A DNA stretch of 64,000 bases from Herbiconiux sp. VKM Ac-1786 (GTDB lineage Bacteria > Actinomycetota > Actinomycetes > Actinomycetales > Microbacteriaceae). Where the stretch lies: NCBI RefSeq assembly GCF_015350805.1, contig NZ_JADKSG010000002.1, forward strand, positions 1,178,001 through 1,242,000, written 5' to 3'. The number at the start of each line of letters is the position of its first letter. The stretch's first letter is position 1. This document shows, piece by piece, positions 16,499 through 25,372 of this stretch. A program made the translations under genes and the position numbers. The notes beneath the pieces were generated by a model, which was not told where the DNA came from, made no database searches, and saw only the letters and a program-made list of their open reading frames with translations.

Positions 16499-16759
16499 AT
16501 GATGGCGACGATCACGGTGCGAGATCTCGAAGACCGCACTCGGGAGCGACTGCGCGTGCGGGCGGCCCGTAACGGGAGGTCGATGGAGGCCGAGGCGCGC
16601 CAGATCCTCACCGCCGCCGTGGCGAACGAGCCGGCCGACACGGCCGGGGTGGGCAGCCGCATCCGGTCGCTGTTCGCCGATGTGGGGTACGCAGACGACC
16701 TCGCCGATCTGCTGCCGGATCGGTCTGCGCCGGCAGACCGCGTCGACTTCGACCGATGA
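16499..16759 (+). CDS. FitA-like ribbon-helix-helix antitoxin
   Basis: This 86-residue protein starts MMATITVRDLEDRTRERLRV and continues AARNGRSMEAEARQILTAAV, the FitA/VapB-type Arc-fold DNA-binding domain in which the beta strand TITVRDL pairs between monomers. The C-terminal 40 residues (SRIRSLFADVGYADDLADLL) form the toxin-neutralising segment. GAAAGG lies 5-10 bases upstream. Either of two tandem ATG codons can start it. The stop overlaps the toxin start (ATGA), the standard coupling in type II toxin-antitoxin modules. Confidence 0.88.
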   Translation: MMATITVRDLEDRTRERLRVRAARNGRSMEAEARQILTAAVANEPADTAGVGSRIRSLFADVGYADDLADLLPDRSAPADRVDFDR

Positions 16760-17175
16760 TCCTGCTCGACACGAACGTGGTGTCGGAACTTCTTCGCGCG
16801 CAGGCCGCCAGCGAGGTCGTCGACTGGATCGACCGGCAACCGGCCGACGAGCTGTGCCTCTCGGCCGTGACCCTCGCGGAGCTGCTGCAGGGGGTCGCGC
16901 TCCTCCCAGCCAGCACGCGACGGAGCGAGCTCGGCCGCCGGGTCGCGCACCTCGTGACTCACGAATTCGACCGGCGCATCATCCCGTTCGACGCGGAGTG
17001 CGCCGTCGAGTTCGCCGACGTGATCGCGTCACGCCGCCGCCTCGGCCGCCCCATCACCCCGTTCGACGCCCAGATCGCGGCGAGCGCCCGTGTGCACGGG
17101 GCCCTCCTCGCCACCCGGAACGAACGCGACTTCGAGCACACCGGCCTCCCCGTCGTGAATCCCTGGCACCCCTGA
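16756..17175 (+). CDS. PIN-domain toxin, VapC/FitB family
   Basis: This 139-residue PIN-domain ribonuclease has the acidic active-site residues expected: Asp5 in MILLDTNVVSELLR, Glu in TLAELLQGVALLP, and the later aspartates in PITPFDAQIAASARVHGALL and TRNERDFEHTGLPVVNPW. It should cleave tRNA or other RNA when released from the FitA-like antitoxin encoded just upstream. The module is complete with no disruption visible. It sits between the MocR-type gene and a lipoprotein gene inside the accessory stretch. Confidence 0.9.
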   Translation: MILLDTNVVSELLRAQAASEVVDWIDRQPADELCLSAVTLAELLQGVALLPASTRRSELGRRVAHLVTHEFDRRIIPFDAECAVEFADVIASRRRLGRPITPFDAQIAASARVHGALLATRNERDFEHTGLPVVNPWHP

Positions 17176-17219
17176 GCACCGAATTGGAACCGGTGGGGCG
17201 CGAGCGGACACTAGGGGGT

Positions 17220-18326
17220 ATGACGACGAAGAGCATGAGACGGATGCGCGGCGCGGGGGTCGCGGCGGCGACCGCGGCGCTGGCGCTGCTGCTGGCCGGG
17301 TGCGCGGGTACGACGCCGGCCGCCACCACGACCACCCCCGCGCCGGGGACGGGCTCCACCGGGGCGGCGAGCGCGAGCCCGACGCCGACAGGGACGCCGA
17401 CGGCGGCGAGCGCGCCGACGGTGCGGGTGCCGGCCACCTGCGACGAGCTCCAGCCCGTCCCGGCCGGCTTCACTCCGGTCGAGACCCAGCCCACCGGCGA
17501 CAGCCCCGCCGACTACGCCGCGGCCCGCGCCGGCGTGCTGCAGTGCGCCTACTCGGACGCGGCGAACGTCACGCTGACGTTCTCGGTGACGCCCGACGTG
17601 TCGGCCGAGGACTACTCCGCCACCGCCGACGGCGTCGACTTCGGCCCGCTGCCCGCCGCGCCCGCGATCGGACCGGACGCCCGCGAGGAGTGCCCGCTCT
17701 CCTCCCGCGCCGACCTCTGCCAGTTCATCGACCTCGAGAACGGCTACGGCATCACCGCGACCGCCTACAGCGGCGACCAGGGCACCGCGCTCCCGGCCGA
17801 CGTCGTCGACGGCTTCGCCGCCGCCGTCCCGCAGCTCGCGGCCGCCGTGACCGCGCTGGGCGCCCCCGAGCCGCTCTGGCACCCGAGCGGCGCCGACCTC
17901 CCCGGCGCGGTCGGCTGCGAGAACCTGATCTCCGACGCGCGGCTGAACGAGATCCTCGGCACCACCAAGGCGTCCGCCTTCAAGACCGACGACGGCGAGT
18001 ACGCGCGGTTCCCGTTCCGGGTGTCGAAGCAGGTCGGGTCGGAGTGGTGCCTCTGGGGGTCCGAGACCGATGCGGGGGCGGGGGCCTCCGTTCTGCCCGG
18101 CGGCGCCTCGTACCTGCCCGCGGCGATGGCGGCGAGCGAGCGCTACGACTGGCAGCCCGCCCCCGAGTACCCGGGCGAGGCCTACATCGCGACGCAGGAG
18201 GGCTCGCCGCAGTCGACGGTCGACCTCGCGATCGACGACGCCTGGGTGCAGGTCAGCGGGCCCGTCGAGGTGCTGCCCGCGCTGGTCGACGAGGTGCTGG
18301 GGAACGTGGGGGCGGTCGTCGGGTAG
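17220..18326 (+). CDS. Secreted lipoprotein of unknown function
   Basis: This 368-residue protein has a Lys/Arg-rich start, a hydrophobic Ala/Leu stretch and the lipobox LLLAGC, with lipidated Cys near residue 30. A Thr/Pro/Ser-rich linker of about 40 residues follows, typical of actinobacterial cell-envelope lipoproteins. The mature part has several cysteines (TCDELQPVPAGF, LQCAYSD, EECPLSSRADLCQF, GCENLISD, EWCLWG) that could form disulfides. It appears to contain two related halves, each with a Cys-x-x-Leu/Ile start. It is not recognised as a named family. It is monocistronic, ending 25 bases before cofD. Confidence 0.8.
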   Translation: MTTKSMRRMRGAGVAAATAALALLLAGCAGTTPAATTTTPAPGTGSTGAASASPTPTGTPTAASAPTVRVPATCDELQPVPAGFTPVETQPTGDSPADYAAARAGVLQCAYSDAANVTLTFSVTPDVSAEDYSATADGVDFGPLPAAPAIGPDAREECPLSSRADLCQFIDLENGYGITATAYSGDQGTALPADVVDGFAAAVPQLAAAVTALGAPEPLWHPSGADLPGAVGCENLISDARLNEILGTTKASAFKTDDGEYARFPFRVSKQVGSEWCLWGSETDAGAGASVLPGGASYLPAAMAASERYDWQPAPEYPGEAYIATQEGSPQSTVDLAIDDAWVQVSGPVEVLPALVDEVLGNVGAVVG

Positions 18327-18351
18327 CGCGCTCATGGGATTGAATGGGGGC

Positions 18352-19344
18352 GTGAAGGTGACGGTTCTCGCAGGTGGTGTCGGAGGTGCACGGTTCCTGA
18401 GGGGGCTGCGCACCCAGCTGAGGAAGGCGTACCCGAACGGCGACGGCGGCTCCAGCGCCGAGATCACCGCGGTCGTCAACACCGGCGACGACATGTGGCT
18501 GACGGGTCTGCGCGTCTGCCCCGACCTCGACTCGATCATGTACACGCTCGGCGGCGGCAACGACGACGAGCGCGGCTGGGGCCGGAAGGACGAGAGCGAG
18601 CGCGTGAGCGCCGAGCTCACCGCCTACGGCGTCGGCTGGCCCTGGTTCACCCTCGGCGACCTCGACCTCGGCACCCACATCGCCCGCACCAGCCACCTCC
18701 GCGACGGCCTGACCCTCACCGAGGCCACCGCCCGGCTCGCCGAGCGCTGGAACCCGGGCGTGACGCTCCTGCCGATGAGCGACGACCCGGTCGAGACCCA
18801 CGTCGAGATCATCCTCGACGGCAGGCGCCGCATCGTGCACTTCGAGGAGTGGTGGGTGAAGCACCGGGCGGGCGTGCCGGCGCAGCGCTTCATTCAGGTG
18901 GGGGTGGATGCGGCGAAGCCGACCCCGTCCGTGCGGCGGGCGATCGAGCAGGCCGACGTGATCCTGGTGGCCCCGTCGAACCCCGTCGTGTCGATCGGCA
19001 CCATCCTCGGAGTCCCCGGCCTCCGCTCGGCCCTGCGCGAGGCGCGTGCGCCGATCGTCGGGGTCTCCCCCATCATCTCGGGCGCCGCCGTGCGGGGAAT
19101 GGCCGACGCCTGCCTCACCGCGATCGGCGTCGAGACGACCGCCGCCGCGGTGGCGAAGCACTACGGCTCCCGCTCGCGGGGCGGCGTGCTCGACGCCTGG
19201 CTGATCGACGAGAGCGACGCGGCGAGCGCCCCGGTCATCGAGTCGGCGGGCATCCGCACCTCGGTCGTGCCCCTGTGGATGCGCGACCCCGACACGAGCG
19301 CCCAGCTCGCCGCCGACGCCCTGGCCGCCGCCGTCCGCCGCTAG
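18352..19344 (+). CDS. cofD: 2-phospho-L-lactate transferase / PEP-type FO transferase (FbiA, CofD)
   Basis: CofD/FbiA transfers the phospholactyl or phosphoenolpyruvyl group from its GDP-activated form to the deazaflavin FO, giving (dehydro-)F420-0. The 330-residue protein starts VKVTVLAGGVGGARFLRGL, the family hallmark, with VVNTGDDMWLTGLRVCPDLD binding the substrate phosphate. PGVTLLPMSDDPVETHV and VGVSPIISGAAVRGMADACL are also family hallmarks. The GTG start is preferred because homologues begin at this lysine-valine, and a weak -10-like TTGAAT lies 6 bases before it. An ATG six codons upstream is the alternative. The other F420 genes fbiC, cofC and cofE lie within 17 kb. Confidence 0.95.
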   Translation: MKVTVLAGGVGGARFLRGLRTQLRKAYPNGDGGSSAEITAVVNTGDDMWLTGLRVCPDLDSIMYTLGGGNDDERGWGRKDESERVSAELTAYGVGWPWFTLGDLDLGTHIARTSHLRDGLTLTEATARLAERWNPGVTLLPMSDDPVETHVEIILDGRRRIVHFEEWWVKHRAGVPAQRFIQVGVDAAKPTPSVRRAIEQADVILVAPSNPVVSIGTILGVPGLRSALREARAPIVGVSPIISGAAVRGMADACLTAIGVETTAAAVAKHYGSRSRGGVLDAWLIDESDAASAPVIESAGIRTSVVPLWMRDPDTSAQLAADALAAAVRR

Positions 19345-19368
19345 CCGGCGGCACGGGGCCACCCTCAG

Positions 19369-20361
19369 CTAGGTGGGCGGACGGAGGGCGATCAGCCAGG
19401 CGTACAGCGCCATCGAGAGGGCGTAGACCAGCACGACGATGCCGTAGCCGAGCACGTGCGTCTTCACCGGGATGCCCCGCTTGACCCACCAGCCGAAAAG
19501 CTTGAACGCCCACGGCACGAAGAACCAGCCGAGCAGCTGCGTCGAGACCAGGTTGCCGATGAACAGCGACAGCCAGAACGGCACGCCGTGGCTGTCGAAC
19601 AGCGGATCGGCGATGAAGTAGCCCCACAGGAAGACGATGGGGTAGAGCATGAGCAGCACCAGCAGGTTGCTCTTGAAGACCGGGTCGGGCCGGGCATCCT
19701 GAGCCGTGCGCCCCGACCAGAAGCCGAAGCCGTAGCTCGAGCGCGTGAGCTTCAGCTGCTCGTTGTAGTCGGCGCCCTCGGCCAGCAGTGCGGCGCGCTC
19801 GGGCGAGTCGAGCCAGGCGTTCAGGTGCGGCTCGGTGTCGAAGCTGAGCACCACGACCCAGTCGTCCTGCACGCCGGCGACCGGGCGCTCGACCTTGTGG
19901 CCGAGGAAGCCCTCGAAGCGCGACTCCACGGCCGAGATCTCGCGCTGCCACTCGAGGAAGCGCGCCTCGTCCTGCGGGGCCACCTTGCTCGAGATGAGCA
20001 CCGAGGCGGCCTCGGAGGGGTGCTTCGCCTCCTCGGTGAACAGGTGCACGTCGTCGTTGCCGATGAAGCGGTCGCCGATCTCGTCGATTAGGTTCTTGCG
20101 CTCGGCGCTCTGCAGCCAGCCGCGCGCCGAGCCGGCGTCGCGGAAGTGCTGCACGGTCACCCAGTCGACCTGCAGCGGCGGGTTCGGCCGGATCAGCTCG
20201 CGCTCGATGAAGCCCGGCCAGCGCGACACACGCTCGGCGACCTTCTTCTGCCATGCCTCGTAGTCGGCGCAGTCCTTCTCGGCGAGCCGGCGGTGCACGA
20301 CGAGCGTGACGGTTCCGTCGGCTGCTGTCGTGGCACCACCGGGCAGCGCCGTCTCGGTCAT
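19369..20361 (-). CDS. Double antibiotic-biosynthesis-monooxygenase (ABM) domain membrane protein
   Basis: This 330-residue protein has two tandem ABM (dimeric alpha-beta barrel) domains, about residues 18-110 and 115-205. They share motifs: WPGFIERELIRPNPPLQVDW with VQHFRDAGSARGWLQS, and FEGFLGHKVERPVAGVQDDW with LSFDTEPHLNAWLDSPE. The C-terminal third has three hydrophobic segments (LLVLLMLYPIVFLWGYFIAD, FWLSLFIGNLVSTQLLGWFF, GIVVLVYALSMALYAWLIAL). Function is unknown. ABM folds act as heme-degrading or quinol monooxygenases, but none is proven in this membrane-bound architecture. The gene starts two bases before the stop of the guanine-deaminase gene and is probably co-transcribed with it. 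Confidence 0.88.
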   Translation of the reverse strand: MTETALPGGATTAADGTVTLVVHRRLAEKDCADYEAWQKKVAERVSRWPGFIERELIRPNPPLQVDWVTVQHFRDAGSARGWLQSAERKNLIDEIGDRFIGNDDVHLFTEEAKHPSEAASVLISSKVAPQDEARFLEWQREISAVESRFEGFLGHKVERPVAGVQDDWVVVLSFDTEPHLNAWLDSPERAALLAEGADYNEQLKLTRSSYGFGFWSGRTAQDARPDPVFKSNLLVLLMLYPIVFLWGYFIADPLFDSHGVPFWLSLFIGNLVSTQLLGWFFVPWAFKLFGWWVKRGIPVKTHVLGYGIVVLVYALSMALYAWLIALRPPT

Positions 20362-20363
20362 GG

Positions 20364-21758
20364 TCAGGCCTTCTGGTAGGCGAGCTCGCCCGCGACCCAG
20401 GTCTGGTCGACGGCACGCTCGTCGCCGACCATCATCACGCCGAAGAGCAGGTCGGATGCGGTCTCGAGCGTCATGGCCCCGCCGTCGTACGACAGGCTCT
20501 GGTGCCAGGCCGTGGCGGGCGGCCCGGCGGTCCAGTCGAGGGCGACGAAGTCGGCCTCCTTGCCGATGTCGAAGGAGCCGACGAAGTCATCGATGTACAG
20601 CGCCTCGGCGCCACCCTTGGTGAGCGAGTAGAAGGCGCGCAGCGGGGAGAGCTTGTTGCGCTCGGACTCGGCGAGGTCCTGCTCGCTCGGCACGATGGAG
20701 CCGTCGAGGATGGTGTTGTTGAGCATGCCGACCTTGTAGCCGTCCTCGAGGCTGTTCAGCATGCTGAAGCGGTTTCCACCGCCCATGTCGGTGCCGTAGG
20801 CGATGCGCACGCGGCGCTCGGGGTCGAGGGCGCGGCCGAGGCGGAAGAGGCCGGAGCCGAGGTAGAGGTTCGACGACGGGCAGAACGCCACGGCGGCGCC
20901 CGAGTCGGAGAAGCGGCGGAACTCGTCGTTGGAGAGCCAGACGCCGTGGCCGCCGGTGAACTTCGGGCCGACCAGTCCGTACTTCTCGTACACGCCGAGG
21001 TAGTCGGTGCAGTCGTCGTGCAGGGCCAGCACACCGCGGATCTCGGCGGGGTTCTCGGAGATGTGGGTGTTCACCCACAGGTCGGGGTGCTCCTCCTTGA
21101 GGCGGCGGCAGGCCTCCATCAGCTCGGTCGAGGCGCCGAAGGCGAAGCGGGGGGTGATGGCGTACAGCGCGCGGCCCGTGCCGTGCCACTTCTCGATCAG
21201 CGCCGAGCTGTCGGCGTAGAACTGCTCGGGGGTGGTGGCGAAGTAGTCGGGCACGTGGGTGTCGATGCCGGTCAGGCCGCCGATCATGCGCATGTTGCGG
21301 CGGGCGGCCTCCTCGAAGAACACCTCGTTGCAGGTCAGGCTGCCGGTGGTGAAGGTCTGCGCGGTCGTGGTGCCCGAGGCGAGCAGGTTGTCGAAGAAGT
21401 GCTTCGTGCCCTCCTCGGCGTAGGAGCGCTCGGCGTAGCGGTGCTCCTCGGGGAAGACCCACTTCTGCAGCCACGGCAGCAGCTGCTCGCCGTAGGCGCC
21501 GAGCACGCGGGTCTGCGGCAGGTGGATGTGTCCGTCGATGAAGCCGGGGAGGATGATGCGGTCGCGGATCTCGGTGATCTCGACGCCCTCGTGCTTCGAG
21601 GCGATGTCGTCGTAGGCGCCGAAGTCGACGATCACGCCGTCCTCGATCACCAGCAGGCCGTCGGCCTGGAACCGGGCTGCGGCCTCCTCGTTGCCGACGT
21701 GCTTGTACGGGTCGTCGACGAAGTCCAGGAAGGTTCCGCGCACAGCTGTCTTGGCCAA
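20364..21758 (-). CDS. guaD: Guanine deaminase
   Basis: This zinc amidohydrolase converts guanine to xanthine and ammonia. The 464-residue protein has the metal motif PGFIDGHIHLPQTRVLG, the characteristic LPWLQKWVFPEEHRYAERSY, metal residues in VNTHISENPAEI and GGHGVWLSNDE, and the guanine-deaminase signature YGTDMGGGNRFSML. A TTG start is chosen because GGGGA lies 5 bases upstream and the resulting N-terminus (LAKTAVRGTFLDFVDDPY) matches family length. An ATG 39 bases upstream is possible. Together with the dihydropyrimidinase operon it broadens the region to nucleobase nitrogen salvage. It is divergent from fbiC and followed immediately by the ABM membrane protein gene. Confidence 0.93.
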   Translation of the reverse strand: MAKTAVRGTFLDFVDDPYKHVGNEEAAARFQADGLLVIEDGVIVDFGAYDDIASKHEGVEITEIRDRIILPGFIDGHIHLPQTRVLGAYGEQLLPWLQKWVFPEEHRYAERSYAEEGTKHFFDNLLASGTTTAQTFTTGSLTCNEVFFEEAARRNMRMIGGLTGIDTHVPDYFATTPEQFYADSSALIEKWHGTGRALYAITPRFAFGASTELMEACRRLKEEHPDLWVNTHISENPAEIRGVLALHDDCTDYLGVYEKYGLVGPKFTGGHGVWLSNDEFRRFSDSGAAVAFCPSSNLYLGSGLFRLGRALDPERRVRIAYGTDMGGGNRFSMLNSLEDGYKVGMLNNTILDGSIVPSEQDLAESERNKLSPLRAFYSLTKGGAEALYIDDFVGSFDIGKEADFVALDWTAGPPATAWHQSLSYDGGAMTLETASDLLFGVMMVGDERAVDQTWVAGELAYQKA

Positions 21759-21940
21759 GATGTTCCCCGATTCGTAGTGGTGACGCCATCGTGGCACACG
21801 CGGCGCGCGGGCTGCCCGTCCCCATCAGGGGGAGGCCCGACACGGGGGTGGGCACGGGGTAGGCTGTGCTGCAATCAGGTTATGGGTCTGGCTTTGGGCC
21901 CCTTCTTCTCATCTTCTTCCGAGACTCCAGAGGTTCGCCC

Positions 21941-24625
21941 ATGCCCGAAGATCTTCCGTTTCCCACGTCCACGGGCGTGCGCGCCACGGGCCGCAGCACG
22001 GCCCCCGCCCCGGCACCGGCTCCCGTCGAGCAGACGTTCGTGCCGAACGCCTCGGCCATCCGCCGCGCCCTCAAGCGCGCCGAGACCGGCGTCGCCCTCG
22101 ACGCCACCGAGGCCGAGACGCTGCTGCACGCGCGCGGCGACGACCTCGAGCGCCTGCTCACCGCGGCGTCCCGGGTGCGCGACGCCGGCCTCGAGATAGC
22201 AGGGCGCCCCGGCGTCATCACATACTCGCGCAAGGTGTTCATCCCGCTCACCCACCTCTGCCGCGATCGCTGCCACTACTGCACCTTCGTCGAGACGCCC
22301 GGCGGGCTCGAGAAGCAGGGCAAGGCGCCCTTCCTCTCCCCCGACGAGGTGCTCGCGATCGCCCGCGAGGGCGCCGCGCTGGGCTGCAAAGAGGCCCTGT
22401 TCACCCTCGGCGACCGCCCCGAGGAGCGCTGGCCCGTGGCCCGCGAGTGGCTCGAGGCCCGCGGCTACGACTCCACGATCGCCTACCTCCGCGCCGTCGC
22501 GATCCTCGTGCTCGAGGAGACCGGCCTCCTCCCGCACCTGAACCCCGGTGTGATGACCTGGGAGGAGATCCAGCGCCTGAAGCCGGTCGCCCCCTCGATG
22601 GGCATGATGCTCGAGACCACCGCCGACCGGCTCTGGAGCGAGAAGGGCGGCCCGCACTACGGCTCCCCCGACAAGGATCCGGTGGTGCGCCTGCGCGTCC
22701 TGGAGGACGCCGGGCGCTCCAACGTGCCCTTCACCACCGGCCTCCTGCTCGGCATCGGCGAGAACTACGCCGAGCGCGTCGACGGGATGTTCTCCATCCG
22801 CTCGGCCGCGCGCCGGCACGGTCACGTGCAGGAGGTGATCATCCAGAACTTCCGCGCGAAGCCGGCCACGGCCATGATGGCCGCCGACGACCTGGAGACC
22901 CAGGAGTACGTCGCCGCGGTCGCCGTGGCGCGGCTCGTGCTCGGCTCCAAGGCGCGCGTGCAGGCTCCGCCGAATCTGACGGATGCGCGAGAGCTCTCCC
23001 TCCTCGTCCGCGCCGGCATCGACGACTGGGGCGGGGTGTCGCCGCTCACCCCCGACCACGTGAACCCCGAGCGCCCGTGGCCGCACATCGACGACCTGGC
23101 CCGCCTCACCGCGGAGGCCGGCTTCGAGCTGCGCGAGCGACTCACCGCGCACCCCCACTTCGTGCGCGCCGAGGAGCCGTGGATCGACCCCCGCGTCCTC
23201 CCCCACGTCCGCGCCCTCGCAGGGCCCGACGGGCTGGCCGTCGAGGGCCGCGTCCCGGTCGGCCTGCCCTGGCAGGAGCGGGACTGGACCTCGTCGGGCT
23301 CCGGCCGCACCGAGCTGCACACCGAGATCGACACGATCGGGCGCACGGGCGACCGGCGCAGCGACTTCGAGGACGTCTACGGCGACTGGGAGGAGCTGCG
23401 CGAGCACGTCGGGGCGAACGAGGGCACGGCGCCCCGCGCATCCGGAGACCCTGCGGTGCGCAGCGCCCTGGCCCGCGCCGCCGAGGACCCGGCGGGGCTG
23501 AGCGACGCCGACTACCTGACCCTGCTCGGCGCCGACGGGCCCGACCTGGAGGCCCTCGCGGCCCTCGCCGACGACGTGCGCCGCGCGACCGTGGGCGACG
23601 AGGTCGGCTACGTCGTGAACCGCAACATCAACTTCACGAACGTCTGCTACACCGGCTGCCGCTTCTGCGCGTTCGCCCAGCGCCGCACCGACGCCGACGC
23701 CTACACGCTCTCGATGGAGCAGGTCGGCGACCGGGTCGACGAGGCGTGGATGATCGGGGCCACCGAGATCTGCATGCAGGGCGGCATCCACCCCGACCTG
23801 CCAGGCACCGCCTACTTCGACCTCGCGCGCACGGTGAAGGCGCGGCAGCCCGACATCCACCTGCACGCGTTCAGCCCGATGGAGATCGTGAACGGGGCCT
23901 CGCGCACGGGGCTGTCGTACCGCGACTTCCTGCTCGAGGCGAAGGCGGCGGGGCTCGACTCGATCCCGGGCACGGCCGCCGAGATCCTCGACGACGACGT
24001 GCGCTGGGTGCTGACCAAGGGCAAGCTGCCGGCCGCCGCCTGGATCGAGATCGTCTCGACGGCGCACGACATCGGCCTGCGCTCCTCGTCGACCATGATG
24101 TACGGCCACGTCGACAACCCCTCGCACTGGGTCGGGCACCTCCGCACGCTGGCGCGCGTGCAGGACGAGACCGGCGGGTTCACCGAGTTCGTGCTGCTGC
24201 CGTTCATCCACATGAACGCCCCCGTCTACCTCGCGGGCGTCGCCCGGCCGGGGCCGACGCGGCAGGAGAACCGGGCCATCCACGCGGTGTCGCGGCTGAT
24301 GCTGCACGGGCGCATCGACCACGTGCAGACCTCGTGGGTGAAGCTCGGCAACGCGGGCACGCAGCAGATGCTGCAGGGCGGCGCCGACGACCTCGGCGGC
24401 ACCCTGATGGAGGAGACGATCAGCCGCATGGCGGGTGCCGACAACGGCTCCGAGAAGACGGTCGACGAGCTCGAGCGGATGATCGGCGAGATCGGTCGCG
24501 TGCCGGTGCAGCGCACCACCACCTACGGCCGCCCCACGGCCGAGCGCGTCGCGGTCGCCCGCGAGTTCGCCTCCCAGGGCTTCGCGGCCACGGGCCGCAC
24601 CCTCCGCACCAACCTCCTGGCCTGA
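21941..24625 (+). CDS. fbiC: FO synthase (fused CofG-CofH), FbiC
   Basis: This 894-residue bifunctional radical SAM enzyme builds the deazaflavin chromophore FO of coenzyme F420 from a pyrimidine intermediate of riboflavin synthesis and tyrosine. Two radical SAM halves are visible. The CofG half carries CRDRCHYC near residue 106 and [10 protein letters not shown]. The CofH half carries CYTGCRFC near residue 568 with [17 protein letters not shown] and [16 protein letters not shown]. The ATG with AGAGG 8 bases upstream was chosen; an in-frame extension of 25 codons upstream lacks a ribosome site. Fusion of both halves is the usual actinobacterial arrangement. Confidence 0.97.
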   Translation: MPEDLPFPTSTGVRATGRSTAPAPAPAPVEQTFVPNASAIRRALKRAETGVALDATEAETLLHARGDDLERLLTAASRVRDAGLEIAGRPGVITYSRKVFIPLTHLCRDRCHYCTFVETPGGLEKQGKAPFLSPDEVLAIAREGAALGCKEALFTLGDRPEERWPVAREWLEARGYDSTIAYLRAVAILVLEETGLLPHLNPGVMTWEEIQRLKPVAPSMGMMLETTADRLWSEKGGPHYGSPDKDPVVRLRVLEDAGRSNVPFTTGLLLGIGENYAERVDGMFSIRSAARRHGHVQEVIIQNFRAKPATAMMAADDLETQEYVAAVAVARLVLGSKARVQAPPNLTDARELSLLVRAGIDDWGGVSPLTPDHVNPERPWPHIDDLARLTAEAGFELRERLTAHPHFVRAEEPWIDPRVLPHVRALAGPDGLAVEGRVPVGLPWQERDWTSSGSGRTELHTEIDTIGRTGDRRSDFEDVYGDWEELREHVGANEGTAPRASGDPAVRSALARAAEDPAGLSDADYLTLLGADGPDLEALAALADDVRRATVGDEVGYVVNRNINFTNVCYTGCRFCAFAQRRTDADAYTLSMEQVGDRVDEAWMIGATEICMQGGIHPDLPGTAYFDLARTVKARQPDIHLHAFSPMEIVNGASRTGLSYRDFLLEAKAAGLDSIPGTAAEILDDDVRWVLTKGKLPAAAWIEIVSTAHDIGLRSSSTMMYGHVDNPSHWVGHLRTLARVQDETGGFTEFVLLPFIHMNAPVYLAGVARPGPTRQENRAIHAVSRLMLHGRIDHVQTSWVKLGNAGTQQMLQGGADDLGGTLMEETISRMAGADNGSEKTVDELERMIGEIGRVPVQRTTTYGRPTAERVAVAREFASQGFAATGRTLRTNLLA

Positions 24626-24651
24626 TACCGACAGATCCTCATCTAATGGGA

Positions 24652-24657
24652 TAGGGT
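24652..24657 (+). promoter_or_regulatory. -10 hexamer of lipoprotein gene
   Basis: TAGGGT ends exactly six bases before the ATG of the downstream lipoprotein gene, predicting a leaderless mRNA. Confidence 0.5.
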
Positions 24658-24663
24658 GCGACG

Positions 24664-25311
24664 ATGCGTTCGTCGTCCCGCCACCCTGCCCCCGTCCACC
24701 GCGCGCTCGTCGCCGTCGCCGCCGTGGCCGCCACGGTGCTCCTCGCCGGATGCTCGTCGGTCGGGGGTGCGCCCGTGGCCGGCCCGACCAGCCCCACCCC
24801 GACGATGGGTGCACCCGAGACGCCGTTCCCCACGGCGACCTCGACGGCGCCGGGCGATGTGGACGCCGACGGCGTCTGGTACCTCGACGAGTTCACGATC
24901 ACGCCTCTGGCGGGGCCGTCGTCCGCCATGACTGCCCTGGTGGTCGGCGGCACGATGCGCGTCTCGATCGACGACGAGACGGAGGCGACCCTCGCGATGG
25001 ACGGCGCGTTCCGGGTGGAGGTGGCCGAGGACATGCCGCCCGTCGAGGTGCAGGGCAGCGGCGACGAGCAGGCCTCGCTCGTCTTCGACCGCGCGGCCGG
25101 GGTGCTGCACTGGACCCAGCTGCCCGGTGGCTCCGGGCTCACCTTCTCGGTGGCGGGGCAGACGGTCGACGGCGCGATGTTCGGTGCGGGCGGCGGGCGG
25201 CCGTTCCAGCCGGCTGCCGAGATGGCCTACACGATCGACGGCGACGCGATGACGTGGAGCTACGCGGCGGGCGAGGCCACCGCCCGCTGGCTCTGGCATC
25301 GCGCGCCCTGA
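24664..25311 (+). CDS. Secreted lipoprotein of unknown function
   Basis: This 215-residue protein has a signal peptide with lipobox TVLLAGC (lipidated Cys near residue 30) and a Pro/Thr/Ser linker. A beta-rich domain follows: VWYLDEFTITPLAGPSS, LVVGGTMRVSIDDETEATLA, AEMAYTIDGDAMTWSYAAGE. The pattern resembles small lipocalin-like META/DUF-type envelope domains, but no family is firmly recognised. It follows fbiC with its own probable leaderless promoter and converges on glpK, from which it is separated by a strong hairpin. Confidence 0.75.
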   Translation: MRSSSRHPAPVHRALVAVAAVAATVLLAGCSSVGGAPVAGPTSPTPTMGAPETPFPTATSTAPGDVDADGVWYLDEFTITPLAGPSSAMTALVVGGTMRVSIDDETEATLAMDGAFRVEVAEDMPPVEVQGSGDEQASLVFDRAAGVLHWTQLPGGSGLTFSVAGQTVDGAMFGAGGGRPFQPAAEMAYTIDGDAMTWSYAAGEATARWLWHRAP

Positions 25312-25320
25312 CGAACGGGG

Positions 25321-25353
25321 ACGGCCCGGCCCTCGTGGGGAGGGTCGGGCCGT
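25321..25353. terminator. Bidirectional hairpin terminator between lipoprotein gene and glpK
   Basis: ACGGCCCGGCCCTC and GAGGGTCGGGCCGT pair with one mismatch around a five-base loop. It lies between two convergent stop codons. There is no long T-run, as is common in high-GC actinobacteria. Confidence 0.7.
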
Positions 25354-25372
25354 CGGGTGGGGGCGGGGCGGG

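Noticed and set aside
16480-16500. TTGACA at 16478-16483 as the toxin-antitoxin -35 box
   Set aside because: There is no room for a -10 box before the antitoxin start 16 bases later; the TCGACA/TAGCAT pair fits better.
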